Source: Mansonella perstans
Lineage: Eukaryota > Nematoda > Chromadorea > Rhabditida > Onchocercidae
Reading direction: 5' to 3'
Length of the DNA stretch: 64,000 nucleotides
NCBI GenBank assembly: GCA_037074765.1
Contig: JBAMDO010000580.1
Span: 1 to 64,000 of the forward strand
Shown here: positions 40,175-55,500 of the stretch, piece by piece
Position numbering within the stretch: the stretch's first letter is position 1
Layout of the letters: each line of letters starts with the position of its first letter
Notes under the pieces: model-generated
Told to the model about the DNA's origin: nothing
The model's input: the letters and a program-made list of their open reading frames with translations, nothing else
Databases searched by the model: none
Made by a program: the position numbers and the translations under genes

Positions 40175-42146
40175 GCTGGGTGAAAGTAAACAATACTTCA
40201 GCTTGTTTGTTGCATGTCATATCAGTTAAATTTGATGATTAAAACATAGTAAACAAACTTGCTACTTTCTTTTGGAACTTGAAAAGAAAAGACTTGCAAT
40301 ATTTGAAAGATAAATTCAAATCAATTAACATGTCTATCATGTTTCAAGGTGACACCTGCCGTATCCAATTTTTAAAATCTTTCTCCTCTCGTACGTTATT
40401 TTCATTACTGTGGCTGATATGAGGACTATAAATATGATCGATACAATAACTTTAATCAGAATATTAAGCATAATCAAATTGTTTGCTTCTAGCATTAAAT
40501 TGCTGTTAACATCATTTATCAAACTTGAATTAAAAAATACTCAAGAACATAGTAAATATTATGCACACTGTATTTCATCGAATAAAACAAATTTCAAAAT
40601 ATAATGGATATACAAAGTGGAGTTTTCTTAAATACACAAATTAAGCTTCCATATCAGAATCACCCTAAAAATATTGCCATATGGATCATCCTTTAACTTC
40701 AATCTATCAACAAGCGGAAATGTCGTTAAAGTTGGAATTTTGTCGGCTTATATGCAGACCTTTGAAATTAGGAAAGCATAGCAGTAACAAACAACAATAA
40801 AATGGCATCATTTGTGATAAATAAAATACCCATCATTTGACGACGTAGTCATAAATGTCTTGAATAGCGTGACTACTCTACTGCTTCACTGTCTCTTTTC
40901 ATTTTACTATCCATCCATTTCATCGAAATTTTAAATTCTTTCCACAAACGATGTTCGAGATTGCTTCCTGCACGGATTAAGTTCTTCAAATTGATGCAAT
41001 TCTGTGCATATCAATACCACACTGTTATCACTGCAATGATATCTTTTTAGCTTATTGAAATTCAAGGAATCTTTTTCAGCAGAACAATAGAGAAATCGCG
41101 AAACACAAAATCGAAATTCTTTTCAAGCTTAATCGAAAACTACAAAGGAAGTTTAGTTCTTCCGAAACAGTAAGAGGAAGGAGGAAATCGCGGATGTTGA
41201 CCCGTTAAAAAAAACCAAATATTCTAATGGTCTGCACAAATTCCGGAAAATTTCAAATAAATCCAGCAATTTACTTGATCTAGCTAGTAAATCTAGATAC
41301 TGTCTGAAGATGTTCTGACTGTCTTCCTTATATTTCAGGTTAAATAAGTGTAATCCTTAATGTCTTGCATTGTGAGTGTTTTTCACGACTGAATATACTT
41401 TTTTAATGACCTGACAAACCTGAGATCGAAAGAGTAATATTATGTGCTACACTAATATAATATTTAATTGCAATCCAATATAATGACCGCTGACCACTGA
41501 CCACTGATAATCCACCGCCATCCCAGCCCTCGGGTCAAACAACTATTGGAAACAGGTGTACGAAATGTAGTTCTACACAAAATAACGGACTATAGTTAAC
41601 GGACCGCGATAAAAGAGACTTTTGTAGCCGTACTTTATTGTCGTTCAGTAAAATTTTCTACTTCTATTCTGTTTTCAATAATCTATTAGATATATATACT
41701 AGATAGTTTATCATGGAAGTGCTTTTATGCCTCAGGCATAAATGTCTAAGGAACTCTGAATCTCTACGTCTTTGCTTGAAATTCATAACTTCTGAATCCA
41801 TGTGAATTTTTCTCAATCCTTCCTTATTGATCTAGAAATGGACGTTTAACATTAAGAAAGGAATATGCTCGTTGCACTCTTGATTATATAATCTGTACAG
41901 CAATAAGTACCTCATACATTCTTACCATTCACATTCAGGATTCTGCTTATTTGAAGTATCATAGATTACTCTAGAAATGATATGGAAGGACCGATGAAAT
42001 TATCAGTAAGTATTTTCTTGTTTTGTTTTTTCTTCCACACTTGGATGATCGTTGTATTTCAAGAAACAGTTATTTAATACTACTATGTTTAATTTAGTAT
42101 TATATTATGTATAATGTGTAATTTTTTTTTTTTTTTTTGGGACTCT
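40175..42146. other. Gap without a supported gene
   Basis: No gene recognised. A minus-strand 61-codon frame (40337-40522) has one hydrophobic stretch and no other support. A small GC-richer patch with repeated ctgaccactgaccactga lies near 41490. Confidence 0.5.
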
Positions 42147-42851
42147 ATGATGAGCGATTACAAACATGAAATTGTAAATGATTCGGAGAATTGTAGCAAT
42201 GAATATACATTAGAATCAACGAATTCTGGTGAAATGCACAAAGCGTTAGAATTTGTTTTCCACTTATTCTATTTCATATTATGCAAGCTCAAATATCAGA
42301 GTTTTTTCTTTCTAAATTTAAAAGAAATTCGATAATATTCAAAATTAATCTCAAGTTTCGATTGTTTCAGGATACTGCAGATTGATTTAGGAAATGAAGA
42401 AAGAGCGCGGATAATTTGCAAAACTTTAGCAGTTGACAAAGAACCATCGAGGAGTACAGCCAGACGAAGATACAGTGTGCAAGGACGTCAATTGGTTATG
42501 TAAGTTAATGTGCTTAATTCTTCAAAAATTTTTTTTCCTTATGCGATAAATTTTATTACTATAGCGAATAGCCTCGTAATTCACGATTATTATCTCTTTT
42601 CTCATTCTTCAATTATTCTGAAATGTCTCCTTTTTCATTTCTTATAATATTACTTGAAAGTATAAAATTCTAAATTTTATAGTGAGATCGCGAGTTTGAA
42701 TGCGAAGTACCTTCAGAAGTCGATCGACAATTTGTTCAACATGTGTTATTTAGCTAAGCAAACACTCGAGGAAATTACAAGATATCAGTTGGAAGTATTT
42801 AATAGTGCTACTGACGCCACTGATACTATTGTTGGTAGGAGTGAAAAATAA
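42147..42851 (+). CDS. KEOPS/EKC complex subunit Pcc1 (LAGE3/CTAG family)
   Basis: Three exons (42147-42254, 42381-42499, 42683-42851) give 131 residues. Pcc1 is the dimerising subunit of KEOPS, the complex that makes N6-threonylcarbamoyladenosine on tRNAs reading ANN codons. Residues from about 35 match the small Pcc1 fold: LGNEERARIICKTLAVDKEP, then a strand ending GRQLVIEIASLNAKYLQKSI, then a helix (DNLFNMCYLAKQTLEEI). An acidic, serine-rich N-terminal tail of about 33 residues precedes it. There are two adjacent ATGs at 42147 and 42150. The exon 2 acceptor at 42380 is chosen because only it keeps phase. It ends 716 bp before the golgin gene on the same strand. Confidence 0.86.
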
Positions 42852-43567
42852 AGACTAATGATTCGTGATTCGTTGTGAATTATGCACACTGAAAATGGAT
42901 GCATAACTTCAATTGTTGCAGATATCCCTTTGATGCTGTTAAGTTTTTGCGGAGTGGAACGCTATCGTTGTACTTGAAATTCAGCATGTATATTGCCTAA
43001 ATCCGAAATCTCAAAATTGATTTATCTCTCTTAGTTGTGCAATTGTTTTATTGTTTTACGTTGTTATAAATATTAAATAATAATAAATAGCAACATTTTC
43101 GGAATTATTACACAAGTTGATTTTCTTTGTACTTCTATATTTTATATGAAAAAGTACTTTAATTTAAAAGCTGGTTCAGTAAGTGAGGAATCAAGGGCTA
43201 AATCTAATTGGACTTCAAAAGCTACAATGCATTCATCTTGGTGTAGAGTATAGAAATTGCGATTGTTATCAAAAAATCATGCTACAGCAAGTGCTTTAAC
43301 AGAAAATGTTCATATGCTTTGTTATCATGATCGGGCGAGAGAAGTGGTTGTAATATTGGTCAGGATTTTAATTGTGTTTGCTATCAAAAAAGCAAAAGAA
43401 TTGGAAATTGGAAAGTGAGAAGGTGTATGGATAAATAAGCAAGTAATTGCCGAAATTAATGAATTAGGCCGAACACCACCACCTAATGTGTTGCGAATTT
43501 GAAGTCGTGATGTTACGGTATCTTTTTATATTATTCTTTCTGTTTGAGGTGGGAAATTGAGTTTAAC
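42852..43567. other. Short gap between Pcc1 and the golgin gene
   Basis: No exon is recognised. The first part is the Pcc1 3' UTR. The distance is longer than a typical C. elegans operon gap but not impossible for a filarial operon. Confidence 0.5.
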
Positions 43568-46500
43568 ATGTTCAAAGGATTGAAATCAAAGTTGGAAGAT
43601 GAGGCGAAAAAATTACAAGCAACAGTATCACAATATGGCGAAAATATTGTTCAACAAGTACGATCTGGTGTGGTAAGACTTTGAGATGTAAACAGATGAA
43701 ATATTGGCAATACCTATTCATCTCTTCATCGGAAAAGTGTTTTTAGAACGATGCTGGAAGTGACGCAAGTGGGCAGGTGCGACGATTTTTCAATAGTGGT
43801 GCCGTAAAAAATTCTTCGTCCTACTCTCTGAATCTTTTTGGTGATGAATCTGGAAATAGCTTCGATACAGGCCAACTGGTAACACATTATTTTCATATTT
43901 TTAAAGACAAGGAAATTAATGGAAGCTTTCTAGAATGAGCAAAATTCGAGTAGTTCGGCTATGATGCAGGAAATATCGGAACAGGATTTATTCATTGAGT
44001 CGCGACAACGATACAATTCAAGTAGTTCTCTCGAAAGCGAAAGGTAGTTAATGTTTTATTGTGGCATACCATGCTGACAGAAGAATCTTGCTCAAATGAA
44101 CTATAAAACCTAGTTTTTTCCACAATTTTTTTTGAAGTCTTTAATTTATCAAATCATACAAATAGTTTCAGAGGGTAGTCATAATGCTGTCACAGATTTT
44201 GTTTAAATTATTGAACTGACGTTTCAGCGCATTCAGCAATTTTTTTTCTTTTATACCCGGGATGTTAAATTCCGGTCATTTCAACACTATAGCATCAGAT
44301 GTGGAGAGTGAAAGTGTGGCTACCTCGACCCAGTTTCAAAGTGCTTCAAAAGAACAGGTTCTGTAAAAGCAAGATTCCTTCTGAAATCCTTTTTTTGATA
44401 CAAAAGTAATGATATCAGTATCGATCGCTGTTAATGCAAGTCTAGTTTTATTGGAAGGAGATTCATAAACGGGAACTGTCTTCATTTTCGTTTTGTCAGA
44501 AAATGAACAAAGAGAAATATTATACTTGATTATAGATTTCGACTGTTCTACATAAATTGCAAGGTCGTGCAGCAAGTTATAAGGATAAATATCGAAGACT
44601 TATACAAATGTACAATGAGTTAGTACGGGAGAACGAAAAGTATAGGGTAAAAAAATTCTTTTTTTGCGTTTACTAGCAAAAAAATTGAAAAATACAGATA
44701 TTTACGTTCTAAAGAAAGGAGAGAAATGTTCAATTATTAATTGTTTCCAAATAAAAAATTAAAAAAATTCATACTGTAATGTGTGAAATGTAAGTGACAT
44801 TTAACTGTGAAGATTAATAAAGAAAATTAAAAGAGTGTGTCCACAATTAAATTTGATAAGATCAGAACTATTTATCTCGCAAAAATTATAAATTTCTTTG
44901 TTACAGTCTGTGTTAGCTGCTACACAGGATAAAGCACTTGATAGAATCGGTAAACTACGAGAGAAAAATCGCGAGCTAACAAAAAAAATACAAGAAATGG
45001 AACTAGATAGGAAAAACAGGGTATGAATATATGATTAATATCTCCTAAAAAATATTGACAATGAGCGAAGAAACTGATATAAAGAATTTTTCTTTCTCAG
45101 AAAAATGTTTTGAGGTGATGCCAGGTGTCGCGTATACTTGGTTATCCATTTATTTTTTGGTATGCCATTCTGTTAAGAGATTGGCGATTTTGAAAATTCT
45201 GATTGTGATATTATGATCTTAGGTAATCCGATAAGAATTCATAAGAATAAACTAGCTTTAATTATCATATATTAGGCCTAAAAATCTTATTGATCTTAGT
45301 AATTTCTAATTGTATTCAGATGTTAATTACGTTTTAGTTTTGTTGTGTTGATTACTTGTTAAATTAAGAGAACTTTGAACTCAGTGATGCATGTTGAAAT
45401 CGGAAAAGAATAATGTAAAACTGTTCGTAGGAGAGCAGAGAAAATGAAGCAGAAGAAGATAAAGTGAAGGAATTACAAAAATTACTGGAAAAATGTAGAT
45501 TAAATATTGAAGAGCAGAAGGGAACAATTCAACAATTAACAAAAGAAAATGACAGATTTAAAAAAAATTTTGAAGTAAGCACCTTTTAAAAAGTTGTTCA
45601 GAACAGCTTTCAAATAAGTTTCATTACTGTCTACAATATGTTGGTAAAATGTGAGATTAATATTCATCAATTCCCGTCGAAACATTCCAGTATTTTTGCT
45701 TCATATCATTTTATTATTAAACAGCTGAAGATTTTTTTGGCTTTTCATTCAGCATAAAAGAAAGGTAGATGAAAGAGTTAACAGTTCTTTAAACTAAAGC
45801 TTTCTAAAAAAAAAAGTTGGAATAATGATTTCTTCCATATTTTTCTTTTTCTTTTAGAATGCTATATGCTTCAAAAACTTCTATTATGATTAAGCGTAAT
45901 AAGCGTCAAGTTCACCAGGATTATTATATATTTAAAATGGATTAGTTATAATTTTAATTTAGTATGTTATAAACTTTGTATTATAAATTATTAACTTAAA
46001 AAGAAATCGAAAGTAAATTGTGTAAAACATGTAAAATATGTAGCAAGAAATCGGTGATTCTGCCGTCCAACGAGTTACTGCTGAGTGGAAAGGTCGTATG
46101 GATTGTCTCGAAGAAGAATGGTCTAAACGTCTTTCTGATTCCGAAGAAGCGTTAGTATTATTATTCAAATAAAATGAGGGACTGGTCTAGATCGTGCTCT
46201 AGTGTTGTTTCAGTAATGGCCAGTAATATTGCAGTAATGCACTTGCACTAGCCAAGGTGAAGGCAGAAATGCATAGAGCTTTAGAGGAGAAAGACAATGA
46301 ACTACAGGCATCTCGAGCCAAATGCAAAGCTCTGGATTTAACTGGTTCGTATTTTTCTCTCGCATGATTCAACAAAGTTTTCATTCCCTTTTTCATTCCT
46401 TAGTTTTTCATTCCCTTATTCCTATGATTAAATAATAGCTGTATTTCAAAGAATAGAAATTTAACTTTGATCTTTCAGGGATTTATTGTGAGCTTAATAG

Positions 46501-49500
46501 CAAAAAACGTAAGATAAGGGACCTTTTATTTCAAACCGATGGTTTGAAACTGAAGTTTTTTCGGCATTTTTTCGTTTTTATTACAAACAGATCCTCATAA
46601 ATCCTATTTTTATACTTCTTGTAGCATTATCGATGTTAGTGTAGATAGAAAATTAAAGGCAACATTCCATTCCTATTTACTTAGAAAAACTTTATTGTCT
46701 GTTGAAGACAGCTTCAAGAAATGCTATTTATTTTTTAGGAGAAGAAGCACAAATGCAAATTGTCGAGTTGAAGGCAACTGTAGATGCACTGGAAAACGAA
46801 AAGGCAGATATGGTAGATAAATTATCGAAAGCGAAGCAGCAGGGTGTCAATGCAGTACGATGTGAAGAAGAGGAAAAACGACAAAAGTTACAAAAGGAAA
46901 TGGAAAGAAAACGGGCTTTGGAAAAAGAGCAAGACGAACGACTTTTTCAGGAAATGATTGCTAAAAATGTATGTTTGTTTCTCAATTAAGAATACCTAAG
47001 TATTTGTATAGTTTTTGCTAATAGCACGTTTATTTTTGATTTGCAGTCATAGGCAAAGAGAATTTATTGTATCTGGTCTTCGTTTTAAAATGTCATGCCG
47101 TTACTTTTAATATAAATTATTTGAAACAATTCCATGAAGTAAAATTTTGTATATTCATGAATATCCTGCCATTACAGAATGAGCAATGGGCTTTGAAATT
47201 TAAAGAGCAAGAAGAGCAGATGCAGTTGGCTATCGATGAACGAGAAATGCAAAAAGTGGCAGCTGTACATGATCGAAAAAATGAGAATTTGGGTGTTCAA
47301 GTGGAGGAGCTCACTGCGGTTTGTTTCATAATTTCTAGTAGGCTTTAGCACGCAAACTGCAGGAATATTTTTGCACTTTTTAGACTTTTTAAAAAAAAGA
47401 CTTCTGGCTGCTCTTGTTTTATTTTCACTGTTTTAAACATTTATTGTTTTCTGGAAATAAGGAATTATAGACAGCAGAATAGTTTCAGTTTGAGTGGACT
47501 TATATCTATTTAGCAAATTTTTTAGGAGAAGTTACATTTGGAATCAGTTTTGAATGATATGAAAGAAAGGCACCGACAACAAATGGAAGAACTATCTATT
47601 TCTATTGAAGCGAGTAAAAAAAGACATCAACAGAAAATTAATGAAGCCAAAAACGAAGAAAAAAGACTTCTCGCTGCTCTTAAAAAAGTAAATCATCCAT
47701 AAACAAACTACCATTAATTTGTATAGTAATCTTTGAAATTTTGAGAATAAAAATGTCTTAATAATATCGGGTACTTTGATTTTCAGGATTTTGAAGCAGC
47801 TATGGAATCGAACAAACACCTTCAAGACGAACTGAATGAATTGAAGAGCAGCAAACAGAAAGCAACGGAAAAAGCTGAAAATCGAAGTGAAGAACTTGGT
47901 AGCGAATTAGTGGTAGAAGGACAAGTAATAGATCATTTAAAGGTATGAAAGTTATTCAAGTACTTTTTTATATTAAAAATAGTGATATTCTAAAAGATAT
48001 TAAGAATATATTGAGCAGTTCTGCTGACCTCAATATTATGGCTATCAAATTATTTCAAATAAATTATATTTATGAAAAATGCTTAAGACGGATAATCTAA
48101 AACAGCTTCCCTTACTGTCGGGTTTAATCTTTACGTAATTAAGAAACGTTTATTTTCCAGTTAATTGCACACTGTCTTTCAGAAACAACACGAGAATGAA
48201 ATAGATATAATGCGCCTGGAAATGTCAACATTGAAAGAAAGTTATGGAAAAATTCTAAAGGACTGTGATACCAAAGAAGAATTAGTGCAAAGAAACGCTG
48301 AAATGAAAGAACTAAAACAAGAACTTGTCGAGTTCAGCCAAAGGTTAATTCGAATTTCAATGTTCTTTATCATACTATTTCAAAATGATTATTTCCAAAA
48401 TGTTTATTTTCCCAATAACCTTTTCAAAATTTAATTAGAAGTCGCGATTTAATATTGGAAAACTTAAAATCAAAGTCAGTATTATTACATGATATCTAAA
48501 TAACCCAATAACAATAACTATTTTTCGATTGATTTAATATTAAGCGACAAAATTTTACTTTTCAAAATCGAATAAATCAAACTGCCATGATGTATAGAAT
48601 AATCTTTCATTTTCAATATTATCTGCAAATCAAAAATGTATCTGCAAATCAAAAATGCAAATTTTACATTTTATAAAAATATATCTGCAAATCAAAAATG
48701 CAAATTTTACATTTTAAAGTAAGCTTGTTCATGTTGCTTTCCGATGGATTATACAACTGCTCTGTATGACAGTTTGTCGCTCATTTTTTCTGTCTATCAT
48801 TATTTTATTATTCGTTTTTTTAAAGTTTTTTCTCATGCATATTTTGACTTGTTGTTGTAGACTGTTGAATAAGAAAAAGGAGATAGAAGAACTTTATGGA
48901 AAATTGGAACAGAAGGCAGCAACCATCACGAATTTGGAATCGGAGGAACAGTTTCCTGAACTAGCTTTTACTCAAGAACTGTCTAAAATCCATCAGCATT
49001 TACAAGTTCACATTTTATTTTCAATTTTTATTTATTTCATTGTAATCTTTTCAGAGTTGCTAAAATTTACATGCATATTTTATTTAATGGCGCATAGGTT
49101 TTATTTCCTTTCCCTTTAAATATTAATTTGCTTATAAATCAGTCTTTTAATATAATCATTTTTACTTTACATTCTGCTTATTTGAACAAAGAAGTAATTG
49201 GATGTAATTTGCTGAATTCATCGAATTAACTTTTCACAGAGACAGTTAAAAGTGGTTCAGATGGAGCGTGATGAAACTGAGAAAAGATATTTGGAAATGG
49301 AAGAAAGAGTTCAGAAGGCTGCAGAAAAGTTGGAAGGTTTTAGTTCTTTAGATTAATAAGATTCTCTTTTTGTTGAAACATTTTTGAACTGTTGGCGAAG
49401 AAACAACAAAGCAAAAATATTGAATATGTAATAAGATTATGAGTTACAGTGGATCGGCGAATCCTTGAGCAGGAAAAGCAGCAATTAGAGAAGGAGAAGC

Positions 49501-52500
49501 TAAACAGTCATCAGTTGATTGAGGCAAAGATGAATAAAAGTGGAACAGGGGAGATGGAATACAAGGTAAAGCAGGTTTATTATGTTTTCTTTTTTAAGAT
49601 CAGATATTTTCATTTGATTTTTCTTTTTTAAGATCAGATATTTTCATTTGAAATTAGCCATTGGTGATGTTTTAGTGGAATAAGAAGAAGTAATAAAGCA
49701 AATCTCAAAAGGAGAGAAAATTTTCAGGCAGAACCGAAAGAAGATGATATCTTAAGCGAAAAGGTGAATTGTCTAGAACGAGTTATAGAAGTGGAGACGA
49801 ATTTGAAACCGGTTATGGATATTCCAGAACAAGTTTGTTTTTACCTTTTCATAACAGCATTCAAACTTTATAGAATCTCAGATTTAATTTATAAAGAAAT
49901 TTTTCCGAAGTAAAATATATCATACTTATATAAAAGATAACAAAATGAACGGAATATTCATAGTTGAAATATGCTGTTATTATATCTTTAAAGTGAACTG
50001 TTGGTAGGATCTTGAAAATCACGGACTATAGCTTGTTTTCTTATGTTTTTTAGAATTTGGTTTTTCTGGAAGACGTGGAATTGAAAGAATCGTGTTCACC
50101 TCACGATAAAGAACGACGAAGTTTAAAAGTTAACAGTCTTAAGGAGAAAGATGAGATACTTGAAGCGTTTCGAACCAAGTTAAGTCTGTAAGTTCATTTA
50201 AATAGATGATAATTCTTCTTAAGTAAGTCTTTGAGCTCGTATGTATAAAATATTTTATTATTTTGATTATAAATTAAAATATTAATAGAAAAATAGGTAC
50301 TCCAAAACCGATTTAAATCATCATCGTTGCCTTATCCACAAAAATGGGAAAAAAAACGTGTAAATTATTGCAGCGTGGAAAATGAAAAATCTTTACTTAT
50401 ATCTAACATAGAAGCATTGGAAAGAAATCTACAAGAAGTTATGGAAGAGAAAAATAATATAATGGAAGAGATGGCAGATATTTGTATTAACCGGGATAAT
50501 TTAAAGATAAAACTGGAAGAAATGAAAGCAGATATTTGCGAAACTGTATGTAAAAGTGATTCAGAAATAGAAAGACTGAAAAACGAATTAAGAAATCAGG
50601 TATCTAATTCAATTGTCAAATTTTAAGTGTTTTGGAAGGATTTATCAAAAAGTATGGGAATTTTGAAGTGTATAATAAACCGTTTTATTAGAAGGTCTAA
50701 ATTGTGCAATTATTGCGATGATAAATTGTATTAGAAATTGTGGAGTTATTGCAATGGTAAATTGAATCAGAAATTTTGAACTTGATAATACTGAGGTCGG
50801 CATTGTATGGTGCTTAAAGCATTTTTGATACAGCTTGATAGCTATCGAAATTCTATCAAACAATATTTTATAATAAAGAAGGATAGTTGCTTACTTATTT
50901 CATTTTATTATTTCGTTGAGTTTATTTAGAGGCAATTTGTTAGCGATGATTATATGCCATATTCTTGAAGGAAGTTTAAGATTAACGAAACAAACAAGTT
51001 GCGAAGCGCGGTTGTTATTGCGGGAAATGAAATCAAAGAAACATCATCAAGATTAGATGAAGTGATAACGAAGAATGAGGAACTAGAAGCAATGAACGAA
51101 AAATTAAGGACCGAATCCGTTCAGAAAGTTTGTTTTTAAATGTTTCAAAATTAATATATTGAATGGGAAGTATATAAGTAGAGAAAATGGAATGTTCAAC
51201 TTTTTCAGTTCTGAAATATGCAATTTTTCGATATTGATTGTATCAATGCAATAATTTCTACATATTTATTGATTAGAAGGGTGGTGATGATTATTCTTGT
51301 TCCCTGTTGTTTTTTGATCCTTAAGTGCTTCCATAGGTCCCGGTTTTAGAAGAGACTGGTTGATAGAATTTTTCCCTATTTTCATTCTTTGGACGTGTAT
51401 TCTCAAAATAACTATGTGGTTTCAGGAAAATTTCATGAATGAACTGCAGAAGATGATAAAAGAACAAGAAGTGGAGAAAAATGCTGATTTGGAATCACTG
51501 AAAAAAAGTTTAAGTGAGGAACAAAAACGACAATTGATTTTGGAAAACGAGCTTGCTGAAACAAAAGAAAATTTGGGCAAGATGAAGACTGAACTTCAGG
51601 AGAGGAAAAATAATGAAGAACTTCTTGAAATTGAACTTAACAAGAAAAAAAGTGAGCATGAAGAAGAGTTAAAGCTGAGGTTATATATTTTCCAAATTTT
51701 TCCTAGTGTTCTGTTTTGCCTTATTTCGTAACTTCCAAAATTTGTTTTGGTATGATTTGCAAGAACTGACTCCTGCAAAACGCTTGAAGCTTGAAGATTG
51801 AAGCACGAGGTTTTTCCGCCTAACTTACTTCAAGCAAGGTTAACAATAGTCTCTTGACTTTTTTCTAATCTTTAGCCAACGGAATAGTCATGTTGTTGTT
51901 ACAGCTGTTGGTGTTTTAGATTTTAAATATGCATCGTGCAACATGTTGCACGTTTCCATAGTTTTTGCTCTTTTGATATCGAAGAAGTTTAAAGGTGAAT
52001 TAGTAGAAGTAATAGTCATAGAAAATTCATGTTATTATTAAATGTTTTTGATCTACTATCTTTATGGATTGAAACTTGATAAGAACTAATCGTAAGATGC
52101 CAAGGCATATTTTGCGCTTTAGCTCGCTGCATAATACCTAACAGTTTTTTCTGCTCACAGTTATAATTCAAGCAGCCAAGCGTGAAGTCACTCTTGAAAA
52201 GTAGGATCATGTAGACTAAAAGGTGAGATTGAGATCGTGCAAAGTACAGGTGAATCTTTAGCTCTATGTTTGCATATTTCATTTCATCGATTTTTCACTG
52301 ACTTTTCAATTTCCACTGACTTGTTTTTTAGGGTTTTTTTTTCTTTTCAATGAATGAAGCAATAAATCGCTGTTCAGAAAAAACGATTTGGAAGAAAAAC
52401 AAAAGCAGCTGGCTAATTTGGATCTCGTACGAATCGAGAAAGATCGCTTGATCGCTGAGCTTTCCGTGGCTAAAGAAGATTACGAAAAAGTTATACAACA

Positions 52501-55500
52501 ACTCAAACAAGTGATTGTTTTTATTATTTTTGATTTTTATTTTTTCAACTTACTATTTTTATCGATTAAATTTTCCGTTTATGGCATTATTATTTATGAC
52601 ATTTTCAAAGAAATATCTTATGTATTTTTTCTGTCTAGTCTTTCGTTCAAAAATTCAGAATCTCCAATTCATTTCATTCAGTTTAAAAAATCACCAGTTA
52701 TTTTCACAGCCTTATCAGATTTTAGGAAAGTGTACAACGAGAAGAGGAGATTAAAAAAAAGACGGAACAGAAAGTTTCGGAAATGGAACAGCAGTATGAA
52801 GCAGTTGGAAAAACTGTGAAAGCAGAACTTCTTTTGCAGGTTTGTTATTAAAAGTGTTTATTTGGCTTTTGGCGGATCTTTTTAAGGGACGCTTCAAAAG
52901 GAATGCTATGTTGCCTTTATTGCAGATCGATGAAATGCGATCACAAATAGCTGAAAGAGACTTGCAAATTGAAGAGCAGAAGATAAATATTAGTTCCTTG
53001 GAACAAAAACTTCTTGATGGAGAAGAAAATAAAAAAATCATAGCTAATTTACGGACAACTATTCAAACGATATCCAATGAAAGAGACATGAAACTGAATG
53101 TTAGACTTTTGTTTGCAATCCGTACTGACTTTCATAAAAGATTCAGTATCATAAAAATGCTGCGATGTCCTTTTTTTAGAAGTGTTACTTCTAAAACAGT
53201 TTTGTAATATGTAAATTTTAGAAATCGATTATATTTTTTAATTAGTCATAAATTACTCCGAAATTTGAGAAATTCACATTTTTTATTTTTAAGAATGATA
53301 AGTCGAAAAGTAGATATGTACTGCATTCTATGGATAATTTTAGAATTTTGCTGAAATGGAAACCGAACTAAATTGTATGCGTACCGCTGTAGAAAAAACA
53401 AAGAAGCAGTTAGAATCACAAAGTCAACAAATCATATCGTTACAAGGTGAACTGGAAAATATAAATGCTGAAAATACGCGTTTGCGGGGTAATCATTGTT
53501 CATATGAGATTTATCAAGAATCTGATGGCATAAACGAGTGCTTCCGTTTGCTAATAGCATGTGTTTTCATGGATCATTTTTAGGAAGCGCTGAAGTTGCT
53601 GAGCAGTTGCAAGAAGAACGAAAAATATTGCTACATGAGAAAGAGAATTTTGAAAAGGAAACGGAAAGACTTCAGCTAGAAGTTGTAACTGTGCAAAAAA
53701 CTGCAAGTGAGGAATCAGCAAAATTCTCAGATTGGTGTAATTGAGGAGTTCAAGAATTATACAAAAATATTGATTTCTAACCTTGTAGCTCTTTATTTGA
53801 TTCATATGATGTTACAGCTAAAATGGAATCAGAACGAAATCGGTTACTGCGTGATTTGCAAAAAGAAATCAAACAGTTATATCATGATTTAAACGAACGC
53901 ACACAGCAGTTGAGTGAGGCGCAATCGAAGTTGCAAGTATGCTTGCTTTATGGGAATTTTCAGTTAATTTAATGATTTCTTGTGCATTGCATTCACTACC
54001 AGATTTTCTTAAAAAAAAAAAAAAAAGTTATTAGTATCCAAACAAAAGTAATTAATTGAGCTTTAATAAAAAAATTCTATGTAGAAGGAAGTCTTGCTTT
54101 GATGGACTTTGATGGACTTTCAGGAGCTATCAGTCAAAAAAATTGAAAATGATGAAATTGAAGATATTTTTACGGAAACTGATCACAAAACAGATGTGCA
54201 TAGCAAGCTTTCGAGGACTAGTTCAGATTTAAATGAACAGATAGTATGTTATTTTTTGAGCTTTTTTTTCTTCTTTTTTTAATGATAAGTCGTTCCATTT
54301 TTTAATTTATGTCGTTATACTGCCTGAATCGCTCCTTGTCATTTCATGATCGCTTGGTTTTTTCGCCTTGTTTATTTCAATTATAAATTAAGTTTGTAGA
54401 GCTGCACCGGAAAAGAGTCTTCGAGATTGCTCGCTCACAAATCACTGTTTTAGTTTTTGTGACAAAAATGTTGAAACATAGTCATTAATTTACAGGATTA
54501 TGAAGAATTATGTGCTTTGCGAGAGCAGGTGGCGGAATACCAGAAACAATTGGAAAATATTAAAGAATCCCATAAGTGAGCATTTGATAATTTTTATTGG
54601 AAAGATCACGAAGTAATGAACTTCTACACTATTTTAATAATAGTTTGTTTTCTTATAGGAAAGAATTAATGCTGTTGTGTAAGAAGGCTTACTCTACTGA
54701 ACAGTTCAACGTTATTGGTTTGGAATCGGTCACTAATGGTTCTATCTCGGTATATTTGGTACTTAATAGCGCAGAACTCTGATTACTTAATTTTCGCTAT
54801 TTCTGAAATATTATGTTATCTCACCTACTTGTTTTTCTTATCTTAATACTTTTTATTTTAAGTTAAAAAATATATTTTGTTATTTATAGAAAGATAAAAT
54901 AGATCTGAGTGATAACAATCTTGTCTTCGCAGAACCTACTGAAGCTGAAGTTAGTTTGTTTCTTGTCAAATTGTTCGATTTTATTCAAGACAGATTTCTG
55001 AATTGAATAGGTTTTAGCCAGCTGTTGCTGTGCAGAACTTCTTTTACGATCATATTTTATCAATTTTTCCTTGCATAATCTCAACCGTCGTTTAGATGAT
55101 GAAACACTACCATATATATTATATATTATTTTAATGCTTATTTTTTTGCATACACTTTGAAAATGCATTTCAGTATTTGAGAAATGTATTATATCGATAC
55201 ATGAATGAACGCGAAACATTAGGCAGGGAGAGTGTTGTAAGTTTTCTTTATTTTCTACCGCAAAAAAATTCTTTTGGAATTTAAGGCGAAATGAAGCGTT
55301 GGTAATCTTGATTTATAAGTTTTGTTAGCATTGGAAATAAAAAAATCGATCGTAGTCACAATGCTTATGTCGCATATTTTTGTTGTAAGCACAGAGGTAG
55401 TATCAAACATTATTTTGCTTACCAGTACTAAACTGGCACCATCCTACATATGACACTTTCTTAAGCTGCCTATATTAATTGGAATTACTTGTTGTAGACA

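Noticed and set aside
41480..41530. GC-richer patch with repeated ctgaccactga as a possible RNA gene or transferred DNA
   Set aside because: The repeat is only about two and a half copies and no structure or coding frame extends from it.
42371..42380. Earlier acceptor for Pcc1 exon 2 (after 42370)
   Set aside because: It would need two bases from exon 1, but the only usable donor leaves none; the acceptor at 42380 keeps phase.
52515..52754. 79-codon Phe/Tyr-rich frame inside the golgin gene
   Set aside because: It overlaps the intron between exons 24 and 25 and is an AT-rich intron read-through.
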